This document shows, piece after piece, positions 1 through 11,479 of a stretch of 64,000 nt of DNA. Below the pieces are notes generated by a model, which saw nothing but the letters and a program-made list of their open reading frames with translations, had not been told where the DNA came from and searched no databases. The position numbers and the translations under genes are program-made. Each line of letters starts with the position of its first letter. The first letter of the stretch is position 1. The stretch spans positions 1,054,001-1,118,000 of the forward strand of contig NZ_CP060412.1 in NCBI RefSeq assembly GCF_014297575.1, read 5' to 3'. This DNA is from Dyella telluris. Its GTDB lineage: Bacteria > Pseudomonadota > Gammaproteobacteria > Xanthomonadales > Rhodanobacteraceae.

Positions 1-743
<743 letters not shown>

Positions 744-787
744 GGATGTCTCCGAGAGATCGGGAATAAGGAATGGAGAATCAGTCA

Positions 788-817
788 GAGGTAACGAGGA
801 GTACGCCTCGTTACCTC
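788..817. repeat. 12-bp perfect hairpin in the rpoB-rpoC spacer
   Basis: GAGGTAACGAGG (788-799) pairs perfectly with CCTCGTTACCTC (806-817) around a 6-base loop. It lies just after the rpoB stop on the minus-strand transcript. No U-run follows on either side, so it is not an intrinsic terminator. Possible roles are an mRNA processing site or a stability element between the two subunit genes. Confidence 0.6.
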
Positions 818-823
818 CTCAAC

Positions 824-3800
824 TCACTTCACTTCTTCCAGATCGATATCGATACCGAGCGAGCGGATTTCCTTCACCAACACGTTGAAGGATTCCGGCA
901 TGCCCGCCGCCATCTCGTGGTTGCCGTCGACAATGTTCTTGTACATCTGGTTGCGGCCCTGCACGTCATCGGACTTCACCGTCAGCATTTCCTGCAGGGT
1001 GTAAGCCGCGCCGTAGGCTTCCAGCGCCCAGACTTCCATTTCACCGAAGCGCTGGCCACCGAACTGCGCCTTACCACCCAGCGGCTGCTGCGTGACGAGC
1101 GAGTACGGACCGGTCGAACGCGCGTGCATCTTGTCGTCGACCAGGTGGTTCAGCTTCAGGTAGTGCATGTAGCCCACGGTGACCGGGCGATCAAACGCCT
1201 CGCCGGTACGACCGTCGAACAGCACCGTCTGGCCCGATTCCGGCAGGTCGGCGAGCTTGAGCATCGCCTTGATCTCGGTTTCCTCGGCACCGTCGAACAC
1301 CGGGGTGGCCATCGGCACGCCTTCCTGAAGGTTGTTCGCCAGCGCGAAGATTTCTTCGTCGGTGAGCGACTTCAGGTCGACATGCTGCACGGCACCGGCG
1401 ACGTGGTGGTTGTACACCTGGTCGAGGAACTCGCGGATCTGCGCCACCTTGGCCTGCGCTTCGAGCATCTTCTGGATCTTCTTGCCCAGGCCCTTTGCGG
1501 CCCAGCCAAGGTGCACTTCCAGAATCTGGCCGATGTTCATACGCGACGGCACGCCCAGCGGGTTCAGCACGATGTCGACCGAGGTACCGTCTTCGGAGAA
1601 CGGCATGTCCTCCACCGGCACCACGTTGGACACCACACCCTTGTTACCGTGGCGGCCGGCCATCTTGTCGCCCGGCTGGATGCGGCGCTTCACGGCCAGG
1701 AACACCTTGACCATCTTGAGCACGCCCGGAGCAAGGTCGTCACCCTGGGTGATCTTGCCCTGCTTCTCCTTGAAGCGCTTCTCGAACTCTTCCTTGTGGC
1801 GCTTGACCTGATCGGCCGCGCGCTCGAGGAATTCGGTGACGTCCTCTTCCTTGACGTTGATCTTGAACCAATCGTCACGCTTGAGGCCGTCGAGGTAGGC
1901 GTCGGTGATTTCCGCGCCGCGCTTGAGGCCACCCGGGCCGCTCATCGCGGTCTTGCCGACGAGCTGGGTGCGCATACGGTTGTAGATCGCGCCTTCGAGG
2001 ATGCGGAACTGGTCATCAAGGTCCTTGCGGATACGCTTGATTTCCATTTCCTCGATCTGGCGAGCGCGCTTGTCCTTCTCGATGCCGTCGCGGGTGAAGA
2101 CCTGCACGTCGATGACGGTGCCGTCCATGCCCGGGGGCACGCGCAGCGAGCTGTCCTTCACGTCCGAAGCCTTCTCGCCGAAGATCGCGCGCAGCAGCTT
2201 CTCTTCCGGGGTCAGCTGGCTTTCGCCCTTGGGCGTGACCTTGCCGACCATGATGTCGCCGGCCTTCACTTCCGCGCCGATGTACACGATGCCGGATTCG
2301 TCGAGGCGGGCCAGCGCCTGCTCACCCACGTTCGGGATGTCGGCGGTGATTTCCTCGGCGCCCAGCTTGGTGTCACGCGCGATGCAGGACAGCTCCTCGA
2401 TGTGGATCGAGGTGTAGCGGTCTTCCTGCACGACGCGCTCGGAGAGCAGGATCGAGTCTTCGAAGTTGTAGCCGTTCCACGGCATGAAGGCGATCAGCAT
2501 GTTCTGGCCGAGCGCGAGCTCGCCCAGGTCGGTCGACGAACCGTCGGCCAGCGTGTCGCCCTTCGCCACGATGTCACCCACGTTCACCAGCGGACGCTGG
2601 TTGAGGTTGGTGTTCTGGTTGGAACGGGTGTACTTGGTCAGCGTGTAGATATCGACGCCGGCGTCGTTGTCGCCGACCTCTTCCTCGTTCACGCGCACCA
2701 CGATACGGCCAGCATCGACCTGGTCGATCACGCCGCCGCGCTTGGCGGTGACGATGACGCCCGAGTCACGCGCCACGGCGCGCTCGATGCCGGTACCGAC
2801 CAGCGGGGTCTGCGAACGCAGGGTCGGCACGGCCTGACGCTGCATGTTCGCGCCCATCAGTGCGCGGTTCGCGTCATCGTGCTCCAGGAACGGCACGAGT
2901 GCGGCAGCGACCGACACCGTCTGCATGGGCGAAACGTCCATGTAGTCGACTTCGGCGGACGGACGCAGCTCGGACTCGCCGCGGAAACGGCAGGACACGA
3001 AGTCTTCGATGAACGCGCCGTCCTTGAGCGGCGAGTTCGCCTGCGCAATGACGTGGTCGCCTTCTTCGATGGCCGACAGGTAATCCACCTGGTCGGTGAC
3101 CTTGCCGCCCACGACCTTGCGGTACGGCGTCTCCAGGAAGCCGTACTGGTTGGTGCGCGCGTACACGGCGAGCGAGTTGATCAGGCCGATGTTCGGGCCT
3201 TCCGGCGTTTCAATGGTGCAGACGCGGCCGTAATGGGTCGGATGCACGTCGCGCACTTCGAAGCCTGCGCGCTCGCGGGTCAGACCGCCTGGGCCCAGGG
3301 CCGAGACGCGACGCTTGTGCGTCACTTCCGACAGCGGGTTGTTCTGGTCCATGAACTGCGACAGCTGCGACGAACCGAAGAACTCCTTCACTGCCGCCGC
3401 AACCGGCTTGGCGTTGATCAGTTCCTGCGGGGTCAGGCCTTCGGATTCGGCCAGCGACAGGCGCTCGCGCACCGCACGCTCGACGCGCACCAGGCCGATG
3501 CGGAAGGTGTTCTCGGCCATTTCGCCGACCGAACGCACGCGACGGTTGCCGAGGTGATCGATATCGTCAACGGTGCCATGACCGTTCTTGATGTCGATGA
3601 GCACCTTCAGCACGTCGAGGATGTCGGAACGGTCGCCCTGCGACTTGACCAGTTCCTGGGCTTCCTCTTCCTTGCGATCCTGGAAGTACTTCTTGTCGAA
3701 CAGCACGCCCGGCCCGACGATCTCCTGACGGCCCACGCGACGGTTGAACTTCATGCGACCCACGGCCGACAGGTCGTAGCGGTCGAAGGTGAAGAACAGG

Positions 3801-4981
3801 TTGTAGAACAGGTTCTGCGCGGCGTCCTTGGTCGGCGGCTCGCCCGGGCGCATCATGCGGTAGATTTCCACCAGCGCCTCGAGCGGCGTCTTGGTGTTGT
3901 CGATGCGCAGGGTGTGCGAAATGTACGCACCGCGATCCAGGTCGTTGACGTACAGCGTCGGCACGACTTCGATACCGGCCTTGCGGAAATTCTCCAGCTG
4001 CTCGCCGGTGATTTCGTCATTGGCCTGGGCCAGCAGCTCGCCGGTCTTGGGATCGATCACGTCGATCGCCAGGATGCGGCCGACCGGGTAGTCGTCCGGC
4101 ACTTCCAGCGCGGTGATGTTCTCGGCGGCCAGCTGGCGCACGTGACGCGCAGTGATGCGCTTGCCGGCTTCCACCAGCACCTTGTCACCAATGGCCAGGT
4201 CAAAGGTCAGCGTTTCACCGCGCAGGCGCTCGGCGACGAGTTCCAGCGTGGTGCCACCCTTCTTGCCCAGGTGGAACACGTTGTGCTCGAAGAACGTATC
4301 GAGCATCTCGACGTTGCTGTAGCCCAGCGCGCGCAGCAGCACGGTCACCGGCAGCTTGCGGCGACGGTCGATACGAGTGAACAGCGCGTCCTTCGGGTCG
4401 AACTCGAAGTCCAGCCACGAACCGCGGTAAGGGATCACGCGGGCCGAGAACAGCAGCTTGCCCGAGCTGTGCGTCTTGCCGCGGTCGTGGTCGAAGAACA
4501 CGCCCGGCGAACGATGCAGCTGCGAGACGATGACGCGCTCGGTGCCGTTGATGATGAAGGTGCCGGTGTCGGTCATGAGCGGAATTTCGCCCATGTAGAC
4601 TTCCTGCTCCTTCACGTACTTCACGGCCTTCTTGGATGCCGGGCTGTCCTTGTCATAGATGACCAGGCGCACGGTCACGCGCAGCGGCGCGCCGAAGGTC
4701 ATGCCGCGGTTGCGGCACTCGCGTTCGTCAAAGGGCGGCTCGCCCAGGCGATAGTCGACATACTCAAGTGCCGCGTTGCCCGAATAGCTCACGATCGGGA
4801 ACACGGACTTCAGCGCGGCGTGGAGACCCTTGTCGTCGCGGGCCTTGGGAGCGATGTGCTCCTGCAGGAACTCGCGATAGGAATCGGTCTGGATGGTCAG
4901 CAGGTTCGGCACGCCCAGTACAGGGGGACGCTTGCCGAAATCCTTGCGGATGCGCTTCTTCTCGGTAAACGAGTAGGTCAT
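824..4981 (-). CDS. rpoB: RNA polymerase beta subunit
   Basis: Encodes 1385 residues (E. coli has 1342), starting [17 protein letters not shown] longer in-frame start at 5026 adds 15 residues with no family similarity and was rejected. Beta forms one jaw and half the active site of RNA polymerase. The rifampicin region lies at about residues 536-562 ([14 protein letters not shown] and [10 protein letters not shown]). The positions equal to E. coli D516, H526 and S531 carry the sensitive residues, with conservative Ile-to-Val changes at the 524 and 530 equivalents. Residue 589 is Thr where E. coli has Pro in CPIETP. The C-terminal clamp segment ([26 protein letters not shown]) is complete. The gene lies downstream of rplL, with a 323-base leader between them. 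Confidence 0.99.
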   Translation of the reverse strand: MTYSFTEKKRIRKDFGKRPPVLGVPNLLTIQTDSYREFLQEHIAPKARDDKGLHAALKSVFPIVSYSGNAALEYVDYRLGEPPFDERECRNRGMTFGAPLRVTVRLVIYDKDSPASKKAVKYVKEQEVYMGEIPLMTDTGTFIINGTERVIVSQLHRSPGVFFDHDRGKTHSSGKLLFSARVIPYRGSWLDFEFDPKDALFTRIDRRRKLPVTVLLRALGYSNVEMLDTFFEHNVFHLGKKGGTTLELVAERLRGETLTFDLAIGDKVLVEAGKRITARHVRQLAAENITALEVPDDYPVGRILAIDVIDPKTGELLAQANDEITGEQLENFRKAGIEVVPTLYVNDLDRGAYISHTLRIDNTKTPLEALVEIYRMMRPGEPPTKDAAQNLFYNLFFTFDRYDLSAVGRMKFNRRVGRQEIVGPGVLFDKKYFQDRKEEEAQELVKSQGDRSDILDVLKVLIDIKNGHGTVDDIDHLGNRRVRSVGEMAENTFRIGLVRVERAVRERLSLAESEGLTPQELINAKPVAAAVKEFFGSSQLSQFMDQNNPLSEVTHKRRVSALGPGGLTRERAGFEVRDVHPTHYGRVCTIETPEGPNIGLINSLAVYARTNQYGFLETPYRKVVGGKVTDQVDYLSAIEEGDHVIAQANSPLKDGAFIEDFVSCRFRGESELRPSAEVDYMDVSPMQTVSVAAALVPFLEHDDANRALMGANMQRQAVPTLRSQTPLVGTGIERAVARDSGVIVTAKRGGVIDQVDAGRIVVRVNEEEVGDNDAGVDIYTLTKYTRSNQNTNLNQRPLVNVGDIVAKGDTLADGSSTDLGELALGQNMLIAFMPWNGYNFEDSILLSERVVQEDRYTSIHIEELSCIARDTKLGAEEITADIPNVGEQALARLDESGIVYIGAEVKAGDIMVGKVTPKGESQLTPEEKLLRAIFGEKASDVKDSSLRVPPGMDGTVIDVQVFTRDGIEKDKRARQIEEMEIKRIRKDLDDQFRILEGAIYNRMRTQLVGKTAMSGPGGLKRGAEITDAYLDGLKRDDWFKINVKEEDVTEFLERAADQVKRHKEEFEKRFKEKQGKITQGDDLAPGVLKMVKVFLAVKRRIQPGDKMAGRHGNKGVVSNVVPVEDMPFSEDGTSVDIVLNPLGVPSRMNIGQILEVHLGWAAKGLGKKIQKMLEAQAKVAQIREFLDQVYNHHVAGAVQHVDLKSLTDEEIFALANNLQEGVPMATPVFDGAEETEIKAMLKLADLPESGQTVLFDGRTGEAFDRPVTVGYMHYLKLNHLVDDKMHARSTGPYSLVTQQPLGGKAQFGGQRFGEMEVWALEAYGAAYTLQEMLTVKSDDVQGRNQMYKNIVDGNHEMAAGMPESFNVLVKEIRSLGIDIDLEEVK

Positions 4982-5304
4982 GGTGGGTACCGCCTCGGTT
5001 CGCAGTGACGCCGGTGGTGCACACACCGGCTGAATTGTGAAAGCTGTGTCTGCGTTCGACGGACCAGGTGTGCTGCCCTGCCCGTCGATGCGTCAAAAAG
5101 ACATGAGTCAAAGGTCGGCGGTGTGCTGCAGGCCTTTCAGTGCTGTCTTCCGGACGCGTAAAACACGAACCAATAAAGATGAAGCTTTGTCATTACAGGC
5201 CGCATCGCGCGATGCAACCCTATTGCAACAGGCAAAGCCCGGGAGCTTACGCTCCCAGGCTTGGCTTGACGCTAGATCAAACTGACGGCGCGCAAGAACG
5301 CCAA
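4982..5304 (-). promoter_or_regulatory. rplL-rpoB intergenic leader with a strong stem-loop (5231-5266)
   Basis: This is a 323-base spacer without a gene. The main structure is an imperfect hairpin at 5231-5266. Its core is GGGAGC-TTAC-GCTCCC (5241-5256), extended outward by several more pairs interrupted by single mismatches. In E. coli the same spacer holds a partial attenuator and an RNase III cut site that set the L12:beta ratio, and I infer the same role here from position and structure. No U-run follows the hairpin in the direction of transcription, which suits processing or partial attenuation better than full termination. I see no confident separate rpoB promoter. Confidence 0.5.
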
Positions 5305-5676
5305 TTACTTCAGTTCGACCGTGGCGCCTGCAGCTTCGAGGTCCTTCTTGAACTTCGCAGCGTCATCCTTCGAAGCGGCTTCCTTCACGACGCCACCGGC
5401 TTCGGTCAGGTCCTTCGCTTCCTTCAGGCCCAGGCCCGTGATGGCACGGACGGCCTTGATCACGTCGACCTTCTTGTCGCCGGCGCTCTTCAGGATCACG
5501 TCGAACTCGGTCTGCTCTTCAGCAGCCGGGCCGGCAGCGGCCGGGCCAGCGGCCATCATGACCGGGGCAGCGGCGGACACGCCAAACTTTTCTTCGATGG
5601 CCTTCACCAGCTCCATCACTTCCATGAGCGACTTGGCGGCAACGGCTTCAACGATCTGATCGTTAGTCAGGGACAT
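5305..5676 (-). CDS. rplL: 50S ribosomal protein L7/L12
   Basis: 123 residues. The N-terminal dimerisation and L10-binding domain starts [32 protein letters not shown]. An Ala/Gly/Pro-rich hinge follows at about residues 35-52, then the C-terminal factor-binding domain with the conserved [24 protein letters not shown] segment. L7/L12 is the multicopy stalk protein that recruits elongation factors. The start has a good AGAGG binding site. The gene lies 46 bases after rplJ in the usual L10-L12 pair. Length and sequence are typical. Confidence 0.99.
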   Translation of the reverse strand: MSLTNDQIVEAVAAKSLMEVMELVKAIEEKFGVSAAAPVMMAAGPAAAGPAAEEQTEFDVILKSAGDKKVDVIKAVRAITGLGLKEAKDLTEAGGVVKEAASKDDAAKFKKDLEAAGATVELK

Positions 5677-5722
5677 TTTGATTTACCTCTGGAAATTGAT
5701 TCGTTTTAGATACGCGTCGAAC

Positions 5723-6247
5723 TTAAGCTTCAGCCGTGGCTTCCGCGGCGACTTCGCCACCACCCTGCTTGTCGGCCACGGCCTTGACGGCGCGGGCAAA
5801 CATCGCAGCGGGCTCGGCGAGCACGCGGGCCAGCATGGCCAGCGCTTCTTCGCGGGTCGGCAGCGAGGCGAGCACGTCCACATGGGCGGCCGGCAGCAGC
5901 TTGCCTTCCACGGAGACGACACGAGCCTTCAGCTTGTCATTGGTCTTCGCGAATTCCTTGATCAGGCGACCGGCAGCACCGGGCTCCTCCATCGAGAACG
6001 CGTACAGCAGCGGACCGGTCAGGGCGTCCTTGACGACCTCGAACTCGGTACCACCGACGGCGCGCGAAGCCAGCGTGTTCTTGACAACCTTCAGGAACAC
6101 ACCGCTTTCACGGGCCTTCTTGCGCATCGCGGTCATCTGTTCGACCGTGGTGCCCGCGTACTCGACAGCGACCAAGGAGTGAGCCTTCGCGGCAACTTCT
6201 GCCAGTTCGGCGACTACTTCTTGCTTCTGAGAGAGATTCAGAGCCAT
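5723..6247 (-). CDS. rplJ: 50S ribosomal protein L10
   Basis: 174 residues starting [26 protein letters not shown]. This is the base of the ribosomal stalk, binding 23S rRNA with its N-terminal domain and L12 dimers with its C-terminal helix. The segment [11 protein letters not shown] is the conserved RNA-binding part. The tail is Ala/Glu-rich. The start is fixed by a strong GGAGGAG site 5 bases upstream. L10 (with L12) classically represses its own translation by binding the leader, and the 300-base leader upstream carries the expected repeated hairpins. The gene is followed by rplL. Confidence 0.99.
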   Translation of the reverse strand: MALNLSQKQEVVAELAEVAAKAHSLVAVEYAGTTVEQMTAMRKKARESGVFLKVVKNTLASRAVGGTEFEVVKDALTGPLLYAFSMEEPGAAGRLIKEFAKTNDKLKARVVSVEGKLLPAAHVDVLASLPTREEALAMLARVLAEPAAMFARAVKAVADKQGGGEVAAEATAEA

Positions 6248-6544
6248 ATCACTCCTCCACTATGAAATCCGCTTGCGGCTCCTGCCGCTTGCGGTCCTGA
6301 GCGACGCCTTCCGTGACGTCGGGGATCGGTGAGATCCCGGGTGGTGGCCTTTCCAGAAAGAGCAATTCCAGAAGGGGCAGCACCATCTACGCAGGCCAGA
6401 TTCCCTGGGAATCCGATTAAGCGAACCCGCTAGCCACGACGGCGTTTCCTTGCCAACACGAGCTCCCTGCTCGTCGTCGTGGCGCGCTGATCGCGCCTGC
6501 GGTCTTTGACGGCGACTCCGGTGGTTCACACCAGGGCCTGCCTT
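6248..6544 (-). promoter_or_regulatory. rplJ (L10) 5' leader, likely L10/L12 autoregulatory element
   Basis: This is a roughly 300-base gene-free leader upstream of rplJ. It contains two exact copies of CCGCTTGCGG (6269-6278 and 6285-6294), each able to fold as a short hairpin and lying just before the ribosome binding site. It also has a GGGATC/GATCCC hairpin (6322-6338) and a near-perfect palindrome GATTCCC-T-GGGAATC (6399-6413). In E. coli and many other bacteria the rplJL leader folds into a structure bound by L10-L12 that controls translation. The match here is by position and structure only. A promoter for rplJ is expected in the same stretch, but I found no convincing -10/-35 pair. Confidence 0.5.
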
Positions 6545-6580
6545 CAAAAACGTGCCCGCACCGACTTACGCCGGTGCGGG
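6545..6580 (-). terminator. Terminator-like hairpin after rplA
   Basis: On the transcript, the 9-bp stem CCCGCACCG/CGGTGCGGG (6555-6563 with 6572-6580, 8-base loop) is followed four bases later by a run of five U. It lies 11 bases after the rplA stop codon. This would end, or partly attenuate, the rplKA message before the rplJ leader. Confidence 0.65.
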
Positions 6581-6591
6581 ACTTGAACTTC

Positions 6592-7299
6592 TTACTTGGT
6601 CGACACCGTCAGGGTCGACACTTCGACCGGCACGCCCACGCCCATGGTGGACGACAGCGCGACCTTCTGCAGGTACTGACCCTTGGCGGTCGACGGCTTG
6701 GCCTTCAGCAGGTCGTTGACCAGCGCGTTCAGGTTGTCCGCGAGCTGGGCAGCGTCGAAGCTGGCCTTGCCGATGGTGGCGTGGATGATGCCCGCCTTGT
6801 CGTTACGGAACTTCACCTGGCCGGCCTTGGCGTTCTTGACGGCCGTGGCGACGTCGGCGGTGACCGAGCCATCCTTCGGGTTCGGCATCAGGCCACGGGG
6901 GCCCAGCAGCTGACCGAGCTTACCGACCACGCGCATCGCGTCCGGCGTGGCGATGACGCGACCGAAGTCGAGATCGCCAGCCTGCATGCGCTCGGCCAGG
7001 TCGTCCATACCGACGGCGTCGGCACCGGCGGCCTTGGCGGCTTCGGCCTTCTCACCAGCCGGCACGAACACGGCGACCTTGACGGTCTTGCCGGTACCGT
7101 GCGGCAGCAGCGAGGAACCACGCACGCCCTGGTCGGACTTCTTGGCGTCGATGCCGAGACGGACGGAAACGTCCACGGACTCAGCGAACTTCGCCTTGGC
7201 GTTGTTCTTGACGATGGTCAGGGCTTCTTCCAGGCCATAGAGCTTGCCCGGCTGCACTGCGGCCTGGGCCGCCTTCATACGCTTCGTGATCTTTGCCAT
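6592..7299 (-). CDS. rplA: 50S ribosomal protein L1
   Basis: 235 residues, the usual L1 length, starting [12 protein letters not shown]. The signature [14 protein letters not shown] is present at about residues 128-141. L1 forms the mobile stalk at the E site, and in its free form represses translation of the rplK-rplA message by binding near the rplK start. The gene begins 3 bases after rplK, so the two are translationally linked. A terminator-like hairpin follows the stop codon. Confidence 0.99.
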   Translation of the reverse strand: MAKITKRMKAAQAAVQPGKLYGLEEALTIVKNNAKAKFAESVDVSVRLGIDAKKSDQGVRGSSLLPHGTGKTVKVAVFVPAGEKAEAAKAAGADAVGMDDLAERMQAGDLDFGRVIATPDAMRVVGKLGQLLGPRGLMPNPKDGSVTADVATAVKNAKAGQVKFRNDKAGIIHATIGKASFDAAQLADNLNALVNDLLKAKPSTAKGQYLQKVALSSTMGVGVPVEVSTLTVSTK

Positions 7300-7302
7300 G
7301 TC

Positions 7303-7731
7303 TTAGCCCTCCACCACAAAGCCCATGCTGCGGGCGCTACCGGCAATGGTGCGCACCGCGGCGTCCAGATCAGCAGCCGTGAGATCCGGCTCCTTCTGCT
7401 TCGCAACGTCTTCCAGCTGCTTGCGGGTGATCTTGCCGACCTTGTCAGTGTTCGGCTTGGACGAACCCTTGGCGATGCCCGTGACCTTCTTGATCAGGAT
7501 CGACGCCGGCGGGGTCTTGGTGATAAAGGTGAAGCTACGGTCCGAATAGGCCGTGATGATCACGGGGATCGGGAGACCCGGCTCCAGCTTCTGCGTGGCG
7601 GCATTGAACGCCTTGCAGAATTCCATGATGTTCAGGCCGCGCTGACCGAGCGCCGGACCGACCGGCGGCGACGGGTTGGCCTGACCGGCCTTGACCTGCA
7701 GCTTGATGTAGCCAACTACTTTCTTTGCCAT
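7303..7731 (-). CDS. rplK: 50S ribosomal protein L11
   Basis: 142 residues, starting [29 protein letters not shown], with the proline-rich N-terminal segment that contacts thiostrepton-type drugs and the GTPase centre. The C-terminal rRNA-binding domain contains the [19 protein letters not shown] segment. L11 helps stimulate RelA and factor GTPases. It has its own promoter at 7864-7892 and a leader of about 125 bases in which L1 autoregulation would act. Confidence 0.99.
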   Translation of the reverse strand: MAKKVVGYIKLQVKAGQANPSPPVGPALGQRGLNIMEFCKAFNAATQKLEPGLPIPVIITAYSDRSFTFITKTPPASILIKKVTGIAKGSSKPNTDKVGKITRKQLEDVAKQKEPDLTAADLDAAVRTIAGSARSMGFVVEG

Positions 7732-7863
7732 TGGATTTTCCTCGCGAGTTCAAGCGCCTTGCGGCTCCTCGCAGTGTTGTCGTCCCTGAGAGAGGAAGGC
7801 CCGCTATCCCGCGGACCCAAAAACACGGACACGCCGGGGCTAAAATCCCAGCGTGAACCGCAT

Positions 7864-7892
7864 ACTATAGAGACTGATCAAGTTTTAAGCAA
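7864..7892 (-). promoter_or_regulatory. Predicted sigma70 promoter upstream of rplK
   Basis: Reading the minus strand, TTGCTT (7892-7887) and TATAGT (7869-7864) are separated by exactly 17 bases. Transcription would start about 125 bases before rplK. This matches the position of the L11 promoter known in E. coli between nusG and rplK. Confidence 0.65.
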
Positions 7893-7923
7893 GCCCTGTG
7901 CCGGCGCCTGCCCTGGAGCCAGG

Positions 7924-8484
7924 TCAGGCCTTCTCGACCTGGCCAAACTCCAGCTCGACCGGGGTCGAGCGACCGAAAATGAGCACCGCGACGCGCAGGC
8001 GGCTCTTCTCGTAATTGACTTCCTCGACCACGCCGTTGAAGTCGTTGAACGGACCGTCGGTGACGCGAACCATCTCGCCCGGCTCGAACAGCACCTTGGG
8101 CTTGGGCTTCTCGACGCCTTCACGGACGCGACTGAGGATCGCATCGGCCTCGGAATCACGGATCGGGAGCGGACGATCGGCGGTACCGCCGATGAAACCC
8201 ATGACCTTCGGGGTTTCCTTGACCAGATGCCAGCACTCGTCGTCGATGCGCGGCGCCTTGCCCTCGGTGTCCGTCTCAATCTGGACGAGAACGTAACCCG
8301 GGAAGAACTTGCGCTCGCTGCGACGCTTCTGGCCACTGCGCATTTCAATGACTTCTTCGGTCGGCACCAAGACTTCGCCGAACCTCTCTTCCATACCGGC
8401 GCGGCGGATACGCTCATCGAGCGAACGCTTCACCTGGTTTTCGAAGCCCGAATAGGCGTGCACCACATACCAACGCTTGCTCAT
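7924..8484 (-). CDS. nusG: Transcription termination/antitermination factor NusG
   Basis: 186 residues. The NGN domain begins [26 protein letters not shown] and the KOW domain is [23 protein letters not shown] near residues 130-152. NusG binds the RNA polymerase clamp to suppress pausing, and contacts Rho or ribosomal S10 through the KOW domain. The gene begins 9 bases after secE, the universal secE-nusG pair. Confidence 0.99.
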   Translation of the reverse strand: MSKRWYVVHAYSGFENQVKRSLDERIRRAGMEERFGEVLVPTEEVIEMRSGQKRRSERKFFPGYVLVQIETDTEGKAPRIDDECWHLVKETPKVMGFIGGTADRPLPIRDSEADAILSRVREGVEKPKPKVLFEPGEMVRVTDGPFNDFNGVVEEVNYEKSRLRVAVLIFGRSTPVELEFGQVEKA

Positions 8485-8493
8485 GCCATCACC

Positions 8494-8889
8494 TCACGTA
8501 CCGAGCTTGAGCAGCCAGTCGAGCACGACCGACTTCAGAATCAGATCGATCAGGCCCAGCAGCAGCGAGAGCACAACCACCACAACCATGATGATGCCGG
8601 TGGTCTTGAGCGTCTCGTCGCGGGTGGGCCAGACCACCTTGCGCAGTTCGAACTGCGATTCGCCGAGGAAAGCGCGCACCCGGCGGCCCGGTGCAGTGAA
8701 CGCACCAATGGCCAGCGAGATGATCAGCGCAGCCAGCACGCCCAGCAGTCGGACCGACTGCGGAACCGAGCCGTCCGTGCCAAACCACGAATACGCAAAA
8801 ATGCCGGCTGCCAGCACGATGAAGGCCAGCACCAGCTTGGCGATGTCGGCGCCATTGGCGCCCTTGGTCGGTTCTGCCTTCGTATTCAT
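8494..8889 (-). CDS. secE: Preprotein translocase subunit SecE
   Basis: 131 residues from MNTKAEPTKGANGADIAK; an upstream in-frame start at 9000 runs into tRNA-Trp and was rejected. SecE clamps the SecY channel in the inner membrane. As in enterobacteria this is the long form: two N-terminal membrane helices (about residues 13-33 and 42-62), an amphipathic segment (FLGESQFELRKVVWPTRDETLKTT), and the conserved C-terminal helix (about residues 95-120). It is co-transcribed with nusG and lies 81 bases downstream of tRNA-Trp. Confidence 0.97.
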   Translation of the reverse strand: MNTKAEPTKGANGADIAKLVLAFIVLAAGIFAYSWFGTDGSVPQSVRLLGVLAALIISLAIGAFTAPGRRVRAFLGESQFELRKVVWPTRDETLKTTGIIMVVVVVLSLLLGLIDLILKSVVLDWLLKLGT

Positions 8890-8970
8890 GCGACATGATC
8901 GGATGAGAGAGGCATCGACCGTTTTACGGCCTGCATGCCATCCACCATCCGTCGTGGATCCTCGGGAAGA

Positions 8971-9046
<76 letters not shown>

Positions 9047-9069
9047 ATAAAAAAGGGTGAAGTCGCTCG

Positions 9070-9102
9070 CCTTGCCGCCACAAGGTGGCGCCTTTCGGCG
9101 CC
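9070..9102. repeat. Two adjacent hairpins in the tuf / tRNA-Trp spacer
   Basis: CCTTG/CAAGG (9070-9085) and GGCGCC-TTTC-GGCGCC (9087-9102) lie side by side in the 130-base spacer. There is no U-run on the minus-strand transcript. They are probably RNA-processing or stability structures separating the tuf message from tRNA-Trp. Confidence 0.45.
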
Positions 9103-9176
9103 TTTCCAAGAGCAGGGCCTCAGCCCCGCTCCGGATCCTTGCAGCCCGCAGTGCGGGCGACTTCCCAGTCTACAGC

Positions 9177-10367
<1,191 letters not shown>

Positions 10368-10434
10368 ACGCCTAAAACCCCGATGGAGTCGAATTGATGA
10401 AAAGTGGAGATAAAACCCGCGGACCGCGGTGAGA

Positions 10435-10510
<76 letters not shown>

Positions 10511-10536
10511 ACAACAACAAGACAAACGAGAGCCAA

Positions 10537-10610
10537 TGGAGCGGAAGGCGGGAATCGAACCCGCGTAATCAGTTTGGAAAACTGATGTTCTACCATTGAA
10601 CTACTCCCGC
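10537..10610 (-). tRNA. tRNA-Gly (anticodon TCC)
   Basis: 74 bases with encoded CCA. The acceptor stem GCGGGAG pairs with CTTCCGC (one G-U pair); the anticodon is TCC. Second tRNA of the tRNA-tuf operon. Confidence 0.98.
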
Positions 10611-10627
10611 CCTGCGCGGAACTCGTC

Positions 10628-10713
10628 TGGTGGAGGGAGGTGGATTCGAACCACCGAAGGCGTAAGCCAGCAGATTTACAGTCTGCCCCCGTTGGCCGCT
10701 TGGGTATCCCTCC
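10628..10713 (-). tRNA. tRNA-Tyr (anticodon GTA)
   Basis: 86 bases with a long variable arm, as expected for tRNA-Tyr, and encoded CCA. The acceptor stem GGAGGGA pairs with TCCCTCC; the anticodon is GTA. First tRNA after the operon promoter. Confidence 0.98.
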
Positions 10714-10727
10714 AACAAAGAACGGCT

Positions 10728-10756
10728 ATTATGTGGATCGAGCCGGGGGTCGTCAA
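10728..10756 (-). promoter_or_regulatory. Strong sigma70 promoter of the tRNA-tuf-secE operon
   Basis: On the minus strand TTGACG (10756-10751) and CATAAT (10733-10728) are 17 bases apart, close to consensus. The predicted start lies a few bases before tRNA-Tyr at 10713. The bases after the -10 box are GC-rich (AGCCG), as in growth-rate and ppGpp controlled stable-RNA promoters. A-rich tracts lie further upstream. Confidence 0.8.
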
Positions 10757-10816
10757 CACCTATCGAGGAAAAATTGACGTTTTCCCGCGATTTTTTTCAC
10801 GGGTCAGAAGTATCCC

Positions 10817-11305
10817 TCAGAGATCTTCCGCCACGTGCGCGTCAACAAGCTGCTCCATCTCCTTGGAAAGATTCATGAGCTTCATGGCCTGCTCCTGCAA
10901 CTGGCGCTCGCGGTCATCGCGCGGCTGCCAGGCCGGCACCGGCGTGGGCTTGCCTTCCGGCGCATCGAGCGCCACGAAGACCATCACGCAACTGGTCGCC
11001 AGGCGATGTTCGTCGCTGCGCAGGTCGCGCGCAAGTACATCCACCGCCATGTGCATGCTGGAACGGCCCGTGTGGATCAGACGCGCGCGCACGGTGACCA
11101 GGTCACCGATCAGGATGGGCTTCACGAACTGGATGCCACTGACCGACGCGGTGACGCAATAAGCCCCGCTCCATGCGACAGCACAGGCGTAACCCGCCTG
11201 GTCAATCCACTTCATCACCATGCCGCCGTGCACCTTGCCGCCGAAATTCACGTCGGTCGGCTGGGCCAGGAAACGGAAATTCACTTCGTGTTGCTTGCCG
11301 GGCAT
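10817..11305 (-). CDS. Acyl-CoA thioesterase, hotdog fold (YciA/BACH type)
   Basis: 162 residues. Hydrolyses acyl-CoA to free acid and CoA in the cytoplasm. The single hotdog domain shows the family segment VNFGGKVHGGMVMKWIDQAGYACA (residues 19-42), in which Asn/Asp-type catalytic residues sit at the start of the long helix. The C-terminal tail is helical and charged (ERQLQEQAMKLMNLSKEMEQL). It lies directly upstream of the stable-RNA promoter on the same strand, but the promoter between them separates transcription of the tRNA operon. The family is clear; the chain-length preference cannot be told. Confidence 0.88.
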   Translation of the reverse strand: MPGKQHEVNFRFLAQPTDVNFGGKVHGGMVMKWIDQAGYACAVAWSGAYCVTASVSGIQFVKPILIGDLVTVRARLIHTGRSSMHMAVDVLARDLRSDEHRLATSCVMVFVALDAPEGKPTPVPAWQPRDDRERQLQEQAMKLMNLSKEMEQLVDAHVAEDL

Positions 11306-11479
11306 GGATGAGGGACTCGTGGAAAGACAGGTGGAGGATTATGCGCCGTCACCGACATCGGGGACACCGCCGCCCCTCCATCACGGACGAAGTTTTCGGG
11401 CCACTCGGCGGCCCCCGTCGTCACTGACATGCAAGCAGAACGGCTGCACCATGCAATCACGACTTGCCCTGGCGCCGCC

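Noticed and set aside
773..5008. A 1411-codon open frame on the plus strand covering all of rpoB
   Set aside because: It is the exact antisense of rpoB. High GC and strong codon bias remove stop codons from this frame. The protein is His/Val/Gln-rich nonsense without family features.
6574..8898. A 774-codon plus-strand frame across rplA, rplK and nusG
   Set aside because: Antisense shadow over several well-established genes and their spacers; no homology-like features.
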